A program made the translations under genes and the position numbers. From contig NZ_JAIVKI010000005.1 in NCBI RefSeq assembly GCF_020524905.1, positions 1 to 64,000 of the forward strand: DNA of 64,000 bases. Direction: 5' to 3'. Source of the stretch: Microbulbifer variabilis. GTDB taxonomy: Bacteria > Pseudomonadota > Gammaproteobacteria > Pseudomonadales > Cellvibrionaceae. How positions within the stretch are numbered: position 1 is the first letter of the stretch; every line of letters begins with the position of its first letter. The notes beneath the pieces are model-generated. The model searched no databases. It worked only from the letters and a program-made list of their open reading frames with translations, and was not told the origin of the DNA. This document shows positions 1 to 7,473 of this stretch, one piece after another.

Positions 1-142
1 TGGCTGACAATACGGTTCATTTGCTCATGTTTTGGAAGGTGAATTTAGTGCGAATCGTTCCGTAAGCCCTTATTACACTGTACTGGAGGCTGGTGTTTGG
101 TTTTTTTCAGGGTCGACTAGTTAGCTGAGAAAAATGGATCTG
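1..142. other. Left-edge sequence beyond the attC site; no gene supported
   Basis: No convincing coding sequence is visible. The plus-strand frame open from position 3 stops at 68 and resembles nothing known. If the attC site to its right is real, this stretch is the start of the next cassette, reading leftward out of the window. Confidence 0.4.
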
Positions 143-240
143 ACATAACGCCGCAATCAGGGGTGGACGAAAGATGGCGGCAATTTTGGAACAAAATTAA
201 TGACAGCTTTTGGCCATCCCCTGCATTGCTTTGTTACAAC
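143..240 (-). mobile_element. Probable integron attC recombination site of the RT cassette
   Basis: An imperfect inverted repeat joins 146-166 to 214-236. TAAC (146-149) pairs with GTTA (233-236). A 3-base spacer does not pair. GCAAT (153-157) pairs with 225-229, CAGGGG (158-163) with 218-223, and TGG (164-166) with 214-216. Two bases on the right arm (224 and 217) are left unpaired, as extrahelical bases are in attC sites. Read on the minus strand the order is TGTAACAAAGCAATG, arm, loop, arm, GCGGCGTTATG, the usual R''-L''-loop-L'-R' order. The extra bases lie on the R'' side, so the cassette reads on the minus strand, like the RT. The loop holds its own AATTTTG/CAAAATT hairpin (182-198). 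The arm begins four bases after the RT stop codon, the tight spacing normal for cassettes. No integrase gene lies in the window. Confidence 0.75.
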
Positions 241-243
241 TTT

Positions 244-1845
244 TTAGTACGGGCCACTCTGACTCTTCATTTTCTCAATCAATTCCTTGAGAGTGCTATT
301 TTTCTTACCCCTAAGTTTCAAGCCACCTTTGTATGTAGATGTCCTTTTTCTATTATAAAAAGTAACATTGTTATCTTTTAAAAATTTAAACTCTTTTTGT
401 GTGTCTAAGTAATTCTTTGTTCCCGCTGAAGGCAGCCAACCTTTGAACAAAGCTTCATATGCCAACATCCAAAATGGTCCCTTCAACTCCTCAGCCACCA
501 TAATAGGCGTCCACAATGTGGCATCGAAATCCGAATGCAACAAACCGGAATCATGTGCATCAAGACATATTAATGCGACTACAGGATCTTTAACTCGGCA
601 TAGCGCTCTCGTAACTTCAGAATCCAGTTTTATACCAAAGCATAAACAAGCCCAAACAGCCCAGGACAGTTCACTAGAATGGAGTTTAGCTGCATGCTCC
701 AGTATTGTTCTTGAAAGAGCTTCATTGAGTAGTTCTTTGTTAATGGCAAATCCATTTTCTTCATGATACTTCAATATATCTATAAGTACGGGAATCGTGC
801 CGGATTCCGCGACGAGAAAGTTATAAAGTATATTTTGGTACAAATCCCAATTTTCGCTTTTTATTTCACACTGTGTTGTGCGTTGGAGAGCGTACTTTAT
901 TACCGCCTGACTGCTGTCCTTCGCCTGAAGCTCTATGGCCTTGTTGAACAATGAAATCAGACCATTCTGCTGGGCTAAATGAGAGGACCCAATTTCTATT
1001 GCCTTCAAATCGGTTACCCATGCTTCCTCAATCAATCGAGGCAAGCTAAATATACTTGTCTTCTCAGAAGATAGATCAAGCTCATATTCATTAAATATTT
1101 CAGAAAGAACCGCTAAAGCTCTTTCCGCTTCAGTATATGTATTAAAGGAAAACTCGTAATCATCCATAAACCGAAAATAATTGTTACCAATTTCTCTAGA
1201 GATAGATGCGTCAACATTCGTTAATATAACTTCGGCTATTACATGAGATATATCAGGGCCAATTGGAACTCCTTTCGTTTGCCCATCTTGACCATTTTGA
1301 ATTACCCTGTCTAACTTATTGCCAGCAAGATCAGCAAAGGCGCGCTTAGATTTTGCAATAGGTTTTCCATGTAATGCCCACGGTATACTGTGGGTATAAA
1401 GTGTTGGGTAAAACTTGCTTATATCCGTTTTGAGGATATATCTTTTAGAAGCTCTTATCCTAAGCCTTTCAAGGTTTGCTACATCAAACCCTTTTGCCCA
1501 ATTTAAAGCTCTAACCTGTGTTTTGCTAAATTCCGGCCGACTAAGTGATTTATTGCTTGTGTGATAGTGTGCTTCAAGTTCAGTCCAATTTTCAGCTACA
1601 ACTTTTGCTTGCTGAAAAGAATTTACTGGATTTGGAATAGAAAGTTTTCTCCTTAAGTCACCATTCCTTGCTAGGTTAAAGACTGTCGGACGACTAACGT
1701 AATTCGGTTTTTTGCTGCCTGACCAATCATATCCACTTGGAAGTGATGCGATGTTTTTCTGAATTATCGCAGAAAACATACCACTACTGAATGGTGGAGG
1801 AAGCTCTCTAGGGAAGTATCCTTTCTTCAGAATTGTCTCGATCAT
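244..1845 (-). CDS. Reverse transcriptase, UG/Abi/DRT-like, probable phage-defence cassette gene
   Basis: This 533-residue protein is an RNA-directed DNA polymerase. Motif A is LKTDISKFYP (catalytic D141). Motif B is QTKGVPIGPD (189-198). Motif C is FRFMDD (D228, D229), with Met where most families have Ala or Val. Motif D is LSSEKTSI (258-265). A basic patch RRKLSIPNP (65-73) precedes the fingers. After about residue 280 comes a helical extension of roughly 250 residues without a recognised domain, ending in a Lys-rich tail. There is no group II intron maturase or HNH domain, no retron msr/msd structure that I can see, and no template/variable repeat pair. RTs with a helical C-terminal extension of this kind belong to the UG/Abi group, many of which act in anti-phage defence; I cannot assign the subtype. 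The gene is clearly more AT-rich than the core genes to its right. The ATG at 1845 has only a weak ribosome site (AGAAG). An attC-like site follows its stop codon. Confidence 0.88.
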   Translation of the reverse strand: MIETILKKGYFPRELPPPFSSGMFSAIIQKNIASLPSGYDWSGSKKPNYVSRPTVFNLARNGDLRRKLSIPNPVNSFQQAKVVAENWTELEAHYHTSNKSLSRPEFSKTQVRALNWAKGFDVANLERLRIRASKRYILKTDISKFYPTLYTHSIPWALHGKPIAKSKRAFADLAGNKLDRVIQNGQDGQTKGVPIGPDISHVIAEVILTNVDASISREIGNNYFRFMDDYEFSFNTYTEAERALAVLSEIFNEYELDLSSEKTSIFSLPRLIEEAWVTDLKAIEIGSSHLAQQNGLISLFNKAIELQAKDSSQAVIKYALQRTTQCEIKSENWDLYQNILYNFLVAESGTIPVLIDILKYHEENGFAINKELLNEALSRTILEHAAKLHSSELSWAVWACLCFGIKLDSEVTRALCRVKDPVVALICLDAHDSGLLHSDFDATLWTPIMVAEELKGPFWMLAYEALFKGWLPSAGTKNYLDTQKEFKFLKDNNVTFYNRKRTSTYKGGLKLRGKKNSTLKELIEKMKSQSGPY

Positions 1846-2092
1846 CTTAGTCTTCTAGTAGTTGTAACAGTTAATTCAAAAGAAGCGTCTCTATATCACC
1901 CTTCTATATAATTCTAAAGCCTTCAACCAAAATCAGCTTAAATAGCCCACAAAATCAAAGGGCTACACCAGTCGGCATGAATTCAAACAGGTAGATATAT
2001 AGCAGCCTCTTTAAAATTCCAAGCTTTCTCTGCTTTATATCACTTTTCAGCCCACTTAAAAATCAACAACTTAGACAACTTCTCAAAGAAAT

Positions 2093-2108
2093 AGGAGAAG
2101 CTTCTCCT
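2093..2108. repeat. Perfect 16-base palindrome
   Basis: AGGAGAAG is followed directly by its complement CTTCTCCT, with no spacer. It could be a dimer-binding operator or a cruciform. It lies about 250 bases upstream of the RT start. Confidence 0.6.
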
Positions 2109-2284
2109 TAATTCTGATATATGCAGCAGGACATAGCGTTCAATACTATATTTTTCCATTTGATGATGTATATGTGTCTAAATTGAAAGCACAAGCAGCC
2201 GCTTTGATGGGTTTCTTTGCTCACACTAACGATGAGAAAATAATAAAAGTTAGCCGGAATTAAATGCTATTACTTTCGTAGGTA

Positions 2285-2306
2285 ACATCCTCCCAAAGGA
2301 GGATGT
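2285..2306. repeat. Nine-base hairpin with CAAA loop
   Basis: ACATCCTCC (2285-2293) pairs with GGAGGATGT (2298-2306) around a 4-base loop. A weaker hairpin, TATGG/CCATA with ATAG/CTAT inside, follows up to 2330. There is no T-run, so this is not a standard terminator. A REP-like element is possible. Confidence 0.5.
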
Positions 2307-2341
2307 ATGGCTATAGGTAGCTATCCCATAAGTTAAGAGCC

Positions 2342-2527
2342 TTACTCCCCAATGAAAACTCCTCCCCAAAAATTGGGATACTGCAATTCATCCCTCTTGG
2401 TAGTGATCAGCCATCCGTAGTGGTTTGCCCCCCACTCTGCTATTCTGCGCCCCCTTAAAGAAGCCCTTCGAACTTTGGGCTGGGCCTCTCGGCTCAGTTC
2501 AGCCTCGATTGTGTGCTTCAGGAACAT
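2342..2527 (-). pseudogene. Small ORF with weak likeness to a REP-associated transposase N-terminus
   Basis: The frame codes 61 residues. The stretch SLRGRRIAEWGA, then a Tyr, then LITTKRDE and an F resembles the opening of RAYT (TnpA_REP) transposases, which read roughly LRKGR..GA.Y.VTT..R....F. It ends long before the catalytic HUH and Tyr motifs would appear, so if real it is a remnant. The hairpin at 2285-2306 lies just past its 3' end. The likeness is short and from memory, and the frame may be chance. Confidence 0.2.
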
Positions 2528-2682
2528 CAGGCTTGGGCTTACTGTTCGATTTTTAAGCGGACTTTTCCATTAATAAGCCCCTAAACATGCCTGCCCTCAA
2601 CCTCGACCTTAGCTGACCGCACTTCCTGCGGGGCTTACGAGGTTTGCGAACACTTTTGTAACTTATTGATTTTCTTAGAACA

Positions 2683-5343
2683 ATGCCAAAAACCGCAACC
2701 AAGACCAAGGCCGCGAAACCCGAACACACCCCAATGATGCAGCAATATTTACGCATCAAAGCCCAGCACCCCCAGGAGCTGGTTTTCTATCGCATGGGGG
2801 ATTTCTACGAGCTTTTCTATGACGATGCCAAGAAGGCATCGGAGCTTTTAGATGTCACCCTGACCGCGCGGGGCAAATCTGGTGGTGAGCCAATTCCCAT
2901 GGCAGGCATTCCCTACCATGCGGCCGAGGGTTATTTAGCGCGCTTGATCAAGGCTGGTGTGTCTGTTGCCATTTGCGAGCAGATTGGCGATCCGGCGACG
3001 AGTAAGGGCCCAGTGGAGCGGCAGGTGGTACGTATTGTCACGCCCGGTACCGTCACCGATGAGGCGCTGTTGAATGACCGCCGCGATAACCTGCTGGCAG
3101 CTATTTCCCACTTAGGAGATGTATTCGGTCTCGCGCTCTTGGACTTGGCGACCGGTCGCTTTGTGGTTCAGGAGACCGAAACCCTGGAGTCCCTGGCCGA
3201 ACAGGTTCAGCGTCACAACCCAGCTGAGTTGCTCGTTCCAGAAGACCTCACTCTGCCAGTAGAAATTCAGCGCCGCGCCGGTGTGCGCCGTCGTGCGCCC
3301 TGGGAGTTTGAACTGGAAACCGCCCTGCGCCTGCTCAATCAGCAGTTTGGCACTATGAATCTAGAAGCCTTTGGTTGCAGCCATATGCACGGCGCCATAG
3401 TAGCTGCTGGCTGCTTGTTGCAATACGCACGGGATACCCAACGCACCGAGCTACCCCATATTCGCAGCCTGCACACCGAAAGCGGCGACGAAACCGTCGC
3501 TCTGGATGGCGCCAGCCGACGCAACCTGGAAATCGACCTGAACCTGAATGGCGGCGATGACAATACCCTGCTATCTGTTTTCGACAGTTGCAAAACCGCC
3601 ATGGGTAGCCGTCTTCTGCGCCGCTGGCTGAACAACCCGCTGCGCCAGCTCACTACGCTGCACAACCGCCAGGATGCCATTGCTGCGCTGATTGAAGAGT
3701 ATGGTTTCGAGCCACTGCGTGATGCCCTGAAACCCGTGGGAGATATGGAGCGTATTCTGGGTCGCTTGGCACTGCGTTCTGCTCGCCCCCGCGACTTGGC
3801 AAGACTGGGCCAGTCTCTGGCGCAGTTCCCCGAAATCCAAGAACAGCTAGCGGATTCGGGTGCCACCCTAATCAAAGAGCTTTGCGGCCAGATTGGTGAG
3901 TGGCCGGAAACCGTAGAACTGCTGCAAAAAGCCATTATTGAAAACCCGCCTGTCGTGATACGCGATGGCGGCGTCATTGCTACCGGCTACGATGAAGAGC
4001 TTGATGAGCTGCGCGCTATCAGCGAGAACGCGGGCGATTACTTGGTACAACTGGAGCTTCAGGAAAAGGGGCGCACCGGTATCCCCACCCTGAAAGTGGG
4101 TTACAACCGAGTGCATGGCTACTTTATTGAAATTAGCCGTGGCCAGAGCGATAAGGCACCGGCGGAATATATTCGCCGCCAGACCCTGAAGAATGCCGAG
4201 CGTTTTATTACGCCCGAATTGAAAGAATTCGAGGACAAGGCACTCTCTGCCAAAAGCCGTGCCCTGGCACGAGAGAAAGCCCTCTATGAGGAGCTGATCA
4301 ACCAGCTGAACGAATCCCTGGCAGAGCTACAAGCCGCTGCGGCAGGTATTTCTGAATTGGATGTTCTGGCCTGTTTGGCCGAACGTGCCGATAACCTGAG
4401 TCTCTGCCGCCCCAAGCTAGGTGTTGAGCCGGGCCTGCATATCAGCGGCGGACGCCACCCGGTGGTGGAACAGGTATTGGATGAGCCCTTTGTCGCCAAC
4501 GATATCGAACTACGCGACGATCGCCGCATGCTGGTCATTACCGGCCCGAACATGGGTGGTAAATCTACCTATATGCGCCAGACTGCGCTGATTGCCCTGC
4601 TGGCACATTGCGGCAGTTATGTCCCTGCCGACAGTGCCCAGATCGGCCTACTCGACCGCATCTTCACTCGAATCGGCAGCGCCGATGATTTGGCCGGGGG
4701 CCGTTCCACCTTTATGGTGGAGATGACCGAAACCGCGAATATCCTGCGCAATGCCAGCGAGCACAGTCTGGTGCTGATGGATGAAATCGGTCGCGGTACC
4801 AGCACCTACGATGGTCTTTCCCTGGCCTGGGCCTGCGCCCACTACCTGGCCGGAGAAGTGCGCGCATTCACCCTGTTCGCCACTCACTACTTCGAACTGA
4901 CCGATCTGCCTAACCAGTGTGCGGAAGCGGCCAATATCCACTTGGATGCCACCGAACACGGCGAGGGCATCGTCTTCCTGCACCGCATCCAGGAGGGGCC
5001 CGCGTCCAAGAGTTATGGCTTGCAGGTTGCCAAGCTGGCGGGCATTCCTACGGATGTACTGACCGAGGCCCGCGCCCGCTTGGCAGCGCTGGAAGCTGGT
5101 GCCCAATCGGTAGATGTACCCGCGGCTGTTTCTAAACCTGATGCAACGCCTAAACAAGAACCTGAAGCGGTTGCGACTCCGGTGGTTGCAGCGTCAGTTC
5201 AGCCCGGCTCTCCCCAACAGGTCGACCTGTTCGGCAGCCCCAGCCACCCGGCCGTGGATGCCCTAGAGGAGTTGGACCCGGACGATCTGACGCCGCGCCA
5301 AGCGCTGGAAGCGCTTTATGCGTTACGTAAGTTATTGAAGTAA
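2683..5343 (+). CDS. mutS: DNA mismatch repair protein MutS
   Basis: MutS recognises base mismatches and small loops and, with MutL, starts strand-directed repair. The 886 residues match the usual length. The mismatch-binding domain opens with [16 protein letters not shown] and carries the Phe-x-Glu wedge motif in [14 protein letters not shown] (about residues 31-44). The ABC-type ATPase near the C-terminus has Walker [10 protein letters not shown] (about 620-628), the signature-like STFMVEM and Walker [15 protein letters not shown] Pro/Ala/Val-rich linker leads to a final [17 protein letters not shown] segment, the tetramerisation helix of the family. The ATG at 2683 has no strong Shine-Dalgarno, but the next Met (residue 18) already lies in conserved sequence. 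The usual neighbours cinA and recA are not beside it; the accessory region borders it on the left. Confidence 0.98.
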   Translation: MPKTATKTKAAKPEHTPMMQQYLRIKAQHPQELVFYRMGDFYELFYDDAKKASELLDVTLTARGKSGGEPIPMAGIPYHAAEGYLARLIKAGVSVAICEQIGDPATSKGPVERQVVRIVTPGTVTDEALLNDRRDNLLAAISHLGDVFGLALLDLATGRFVVQETETLESLAEQVQRHNPAELLVPEDLTLPVEIQRRAGVRRRAPWEFELETALRLLNQQFGTMNLEAFGCSHMHGAIVAAGCLLQYARDTQRTELPHIRSLHTESGDETVALDGASRRNLEIDLNLNGGDDNTLLSVFDSCKTAMGSRLLRRWLNNPLRQLTTLHNRQDAIAALIEEYGFEPLRDALKPVGDMERILGRLALRSARPRDLARLGQSLAQFPEIQEQLADSGATLIKELCGQIGEWPETVELLQKAIIENPPVVIRDGGVIATGYDEELDELRAISENAGDYLVQLELQEKGRTGIPTLKVGYNRVHGYFIEISRGQSDKAPAEYIRRQTLKNAERFITPELKEFEDKALSAKSRALAREKALYEELINQLNESLAELQAAAAGISELDVLACLAERADNLSLCRPKLGVEPGLHISGGRHPVVEQVLDEPFVANDIELRDDRRMLVITGPNMGGKSTYMRQTALIALLAHCGSYVPADSAQIGLLDRIFTRIGSADDLAGGRSTFMVEMTETANILRNASEHSLVLMDEIGRGTSTYDGLSLAWACAHYLAGEVRAFTLFATHYFELTDLPNQCAEAANIHLDATEHGEGIVFLHRIQEGPASKSYGLQVAKLAGIPTDVLTEARARLAALEAGAQSVDVPAAVSKPDATPKQEPEAVATPVVAASVQPGSPQQVDLFGSPSHPAVDALEELDPDDLTPRQALEALYALRKLLK

Positions 5344-5480
5344 AAGGCTGGGCGACACAATGTCGCCCATGCAACTTGTTATAAACAGCGAACTAAATCG
5401 ACTGAAAAGCCACTACAATTCGCGCCAGTAATTGATAAAATCCGTGCACGAAAGAATCAGTGCACTATTGAGGGACAATC

Positions 5481-5804
5481 ATGACATTCGTAATTGGGGA
5501 AAACTGCATTAAGTGCAAATACACCGACTGTGTAGAAGTTTGCCCGGTAGACTGTTTTTACGAAGGCCCCAACTTCCTGGTGATCCACCCTGACGAGTGT
5601 ATCGACTGCGCCCTGTGCGAGCCGGAGTGCCCCGCCAATGCGATTTTCTCCGAAGACGAAGTGCCCGACGACCAACAGGAATATATTGAGCTAAACGCTG
5701 AACTCGCTGAGGTTTGGCCCAATATCACCGAGAAAAAAGACCCCCTGCCAGACGCCGAGGAGTGGGATGGCAAGAAAGGCAAGCTCGAACTTCTCGAGCG
5801 ATAA
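5481..5804 (+). CDS. fdxA: 7Fe ferredoxin FdxA
   Basis: A 107-residue electron carrier with one 3Fe-4S and one 4Fe-4S cluster. The Cys pattern is the Azotobacter-type one: C9, C17, C21, C25, C40, C43, C46, C50, plus C12. [18 protein letters not shown] and [11 protein letters not shown] are nearly identical to the classic seven-iron ferredoxins, as is the C-terminal [16 protein letters not shown]. Finding it right behind mutS is a conserved arrangement in pseudomonads and relatives. It sits 137 bases behind mutS, has GAGGGACAATC before the ATG as ribosome site, and ends in a strong terminator. Confidence 0.97.
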   Translation: MTFVIGENCIKCKYTDCVEVCPVDCFYEGPNFLVIHPDECIDCALCEPECPANAIFSEDEVPDDQQEYIELNAELAEVWPNITEKKDPLPDAEEWDGKKGKLELLER

Positions 5805-5812
5805 CAAAACAC

Positions 5813-5839
5813 AAAAAAGCCGTCTCAGACGGCTTTTTT
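5813..5839 (+). terminator. Rho-independent terminator of fdxA
   Basis: AAAAAAGCCGTC, loop TCA, GACGGCTTTTTT. The A- and T-runs on both sides let it work in both directions, but only fdxA reads into it. Confidence 0.92.
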
Positions 5840-5871
5840 CTTTTCTGGGTCAGAAAAATTCGGGATAGTAA

Positions 5872-6540
5872 ATGAGAATAATAATAACTGCGATTTCGAG
5901 TATATTCTTATGTCTATCTATCACAGTCTCTGCAAAATCCAGCGAAGGTAAACGCATCGCTCTCGCTTTTAGCGGAGGGCCAGTACCAGGTGTCACTGAG
6001 TCTCTACTCATACAGCTAGAAACCCTGCAAATACCTGCAACATTCTTTCTGGTGGGCAAAGAAATGGAGCGCTTCCCCAAACAGACTCGCTCTATTATCA
6101 ATGCCGGCCATCAGCTGGGAAATCACGGCTATTCCTATATCGACCTGGCAAGCCTGCCACTAAGCAGCGCCAAAGCCGAAATAAAAAAAACCTGCAAGTT
6201 ACTGCAGCACTATGGATATCAGGAACGGCCAACCATCCTGCCCCCATTTGGAAGCCTTTCAAAAGAACTTGGTAGCTTGTTGGCCGCTCAAAATTTTCAG
6301 GTGGCCCGGTGGGATTTGGAGCCACATCTGCATGTAGAAATGAACAAGCCCGAGGCCATTGCCGACTATATAGTCCAAAATGCCATAGATGGCAGTGTAA
6401 TTATGCTGCACCCCATGTATGAGCACAGCAAAGAAGTGGCGGAGGCGCTGCCGTTGATCTATACACAGGTCACAGAACGGGGGTTTTACTTTGTCAGCCT
6501 GGCGCAGATCATTGATACTGGCAGTGTCGGAAATTTGTAA
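5872..6540 (+). CDS. Exported polysaccharide-deacetylase-fold protein, catalytic residues lost
   Basis: The 222 residues start with a signal peptide (about 1-21, ending VSAKS) and then follow the NodB/carbohydrate esterase 4 fold: RIALAFSGGP (29-37), IPATFFLVGKEME (54-66), AGHQLGNHGYSY (78-89), LPPFG, and a final IMLHPMY before GFYFVSL. In active enzymes the first motif is TFDDG, supplying the catalytic base and a zinc ligand, and the second is H-S/T-x-x-H. Here the first reads AFSGG, with both Asp absent, and the second ends in Tyr (H85, Y89). The Arg of motif 3 is also missing. It therefore probably does not deacetylate and may bind glycan instead. The sequence is otherwise intact, so it is not a decaying gene. 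It stands alone between two terminators. Confidence 0.8.
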   Translation: MRIIITAISSIFLCLSITVSAKSSEGKRIALAFSGGPVPGVTESLLIQLETLQIPATFFLVGKEMERFPKQTRSIINAGHQLGNHGYSYIDLASLPLSSAKAEIKKTCKLLQHYGYQERPTILPPFGSLSKELGSLLAAQNFQVARWDLEPHLHVEMNKPEAIADYIVQNAIDGSVIMLHPMYEHSKEVAEALPLIYTQVTERGFYFVSLAQIIDTGSVGNL

Positions 6541-6630
6541 TTACCGTCTCAATACACTACCAATTAAGTCGTTGGGAGTCGGCCCCCAAAGTACTACCAC
6601 CGGTTCCCTCTATCTTATATGGAGACCACC

Positions 6631-6798
6631 ATGATACGTTGGGCCATTATCTTCCTGGTGATTGCGCTGATTGCCGCCTTTTTTGGCTTTAGCGGTGTTG
6701 CAACTACGGCAACAGAGATCGCCAAAATCCTGTTCTTTGTCTTTATTGTACTTTTTGTCCTGGCATTGATCTTCGGCAGGGGTCGGCCACCTAAATAG
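6631..6798 (+). CDS. DUF1328 family small membrane protein (YtjA-like)
   Basis: A 55-residue hydrophobic protein, [22 protein letters not shown] onward, with two transmembrane helices (about 4-22 and 31-48) and a short basic tail GRGRPPK. This is the YtjA/DUF1328 family; function unknown. GGAGACCACC directly precedes the ATG as ribosome site. A terminator follows at 6824. Confidence 0.9.
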   Translation: MIRWAIIFLVIALIAAFFGFSGVATTATEIAKILFFVFIVLFVLALIFGRGRPPK

Positions 6799-6823
6799 AG
6801 TTTCTGCAGTATTCTACTCACCA

Positions 6824-6846
6824 AACCCCGGCACCTTGCCGGGGTT
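6824..6846. terminator. Bidirectional terminator between convergent genes
   Basis: AACCCCGGC (6824-6832) pairs with GCCGGGGTT (6838-6846) around ACCTT. It lies between the DUF1328 gene and the AhpD-like gene, whose stop codon it overlaps. Confidence 0.8.
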
Positions 6847-7390
6847 ATTTCTGGTGCGGTGTCCTGGTAGGCACAAGACTCAACATTTCTGCCAAGTGAT
6901 TAAAACCCAACACCAATTCCATCACCCCCAGGGCCTCCAGCAACTCGTCATCGCCCGCCCCCAGCTTGCGTGCCTCTGCAATTAAGTGTTGTCGGTGATC
7001 ATCTGGTGACTTATTGGCATTGCGGGCCAGGTCAAACAGCGCGTGCTCCTTCTCAGAAAAGTGCACATGTTTTGGGTCTGTACGAATACGCATCACCTCA
7101 TCGGGGGTGACCCCAAGCATTTGCAGGGAGGTGCTGTGGTGATAAATGCCATAGTCACAGTGGTTATCCGCAGAAACCGCCAAACCAATGGCTTCTTTCA
7201 ACTGAGCCGACAGGCAGCCATGGAGCATCAGCGCCTTGAATTTCTGCCAATTGGCCAATAACAGCCCCTCGTGATGGGCATAAACCCTAAACAGACTGGG
7301 AATTCCACCCAGCTCATCCTGGATTTCCGCAAATACCCTGGAAGCCTCTTCCGAGTCAGGGGTCTCCACTAAAGGGATGCTGCTCATCAT
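6845..7390 (-). CDS. AhpD-like / carboxymuconolactone decarboxylase family protein
   Basis: A 181-residue all-helical protein of the CMD/AhpD family. The core helix reads LKEAIGLAVSADNHCDYGIYHHS (about 64-86). Family redox members have C-x-x-C followed by His; here the first Cys is present and the second position is Gly, so a disulfide peroxidase cycle is unlikely. Close relatives are annotated as peroxidase-related proteins. The start has two Met codons in a row; the ribosome site AGGAAGG is better spaced (7 bases) to the second at 7387. It is divergent from dinB. Confidence 0.8.
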   Translation of the reverse strand: MMSSIPLVETPDSEEASRVFAEIQDELGGIPSLFRVYAHHEGLLLANWQKFKALMLHGCLSAQLKEAIGLAVSADNHCDYGIYHHSTSLQMLGVTPDEVMRIRTDPKHVHFSEKEHALFDLARNANKSPDDHRQHLIAEARKLGAGDDELLEALGVMELVLGFNHLAEMLSLVPTRTPHQK

Positions 7391-7456
7391 TCACCTTCCT
7401 GTTATCCAGCTGTCTATTGCCTACTGGCAGAAATAGCTTCCTGGCGCCACAAAACA

Positions 7457-7472
7457 CTGTATATAATCACAG
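7457..7472 (+). promoter_or_regulatory. LexA (SOS) box overlapping the dinB -10 element
   Basis: CTGT ATATAATC ACAG fits the CTGT-N8-ACAG LexA consensus. A perfect -10 hexamer TATAAT (7462-7467) lies inside it. The start codon begins one base after the box, at 7474, so transcription would start at or next to the ATG. Confidence 0.85.
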
Positions 7473-7473
7473 C

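Larger units (their letters stand above)
1846..2341 (-). other. AT-rich gene-free leader upstream of the RT; candidate non-coding RNA
   Basis: About 500 bases without a plausible gene lie on the 5' side of the RT. They hold several short inverted repeats: TAGCCC/GGGCTA (1943-1948 with 1960-1965), a 16-base palindrome (2093-2108) and a 9-base stem with a CAAA loop (2285-2306). Some defence RTs (DRT2, DRT9) and all retrons are encoded just downstream of their partner RNA, so this is where such an RNA would lie. No terminator, promoter or conserved structure proves it. I saw no second attC in it. Confidence 0.35.

Noticed and set aside
244-1845. RT as part of a retron, group II intron or diversity-generating element
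   Set aside because: No msr/msd-like inverted repeats flank a G-rich start, no maturase or HNH domain or intron domain V is seen, and no template/variable repeat pair or target gene is near.
1858-2340. A second attC upstream of the RT
   Set aside because: Several TAAC and GTTA pairs were tested by eye; none had matching L-box arms at a fitting distance.
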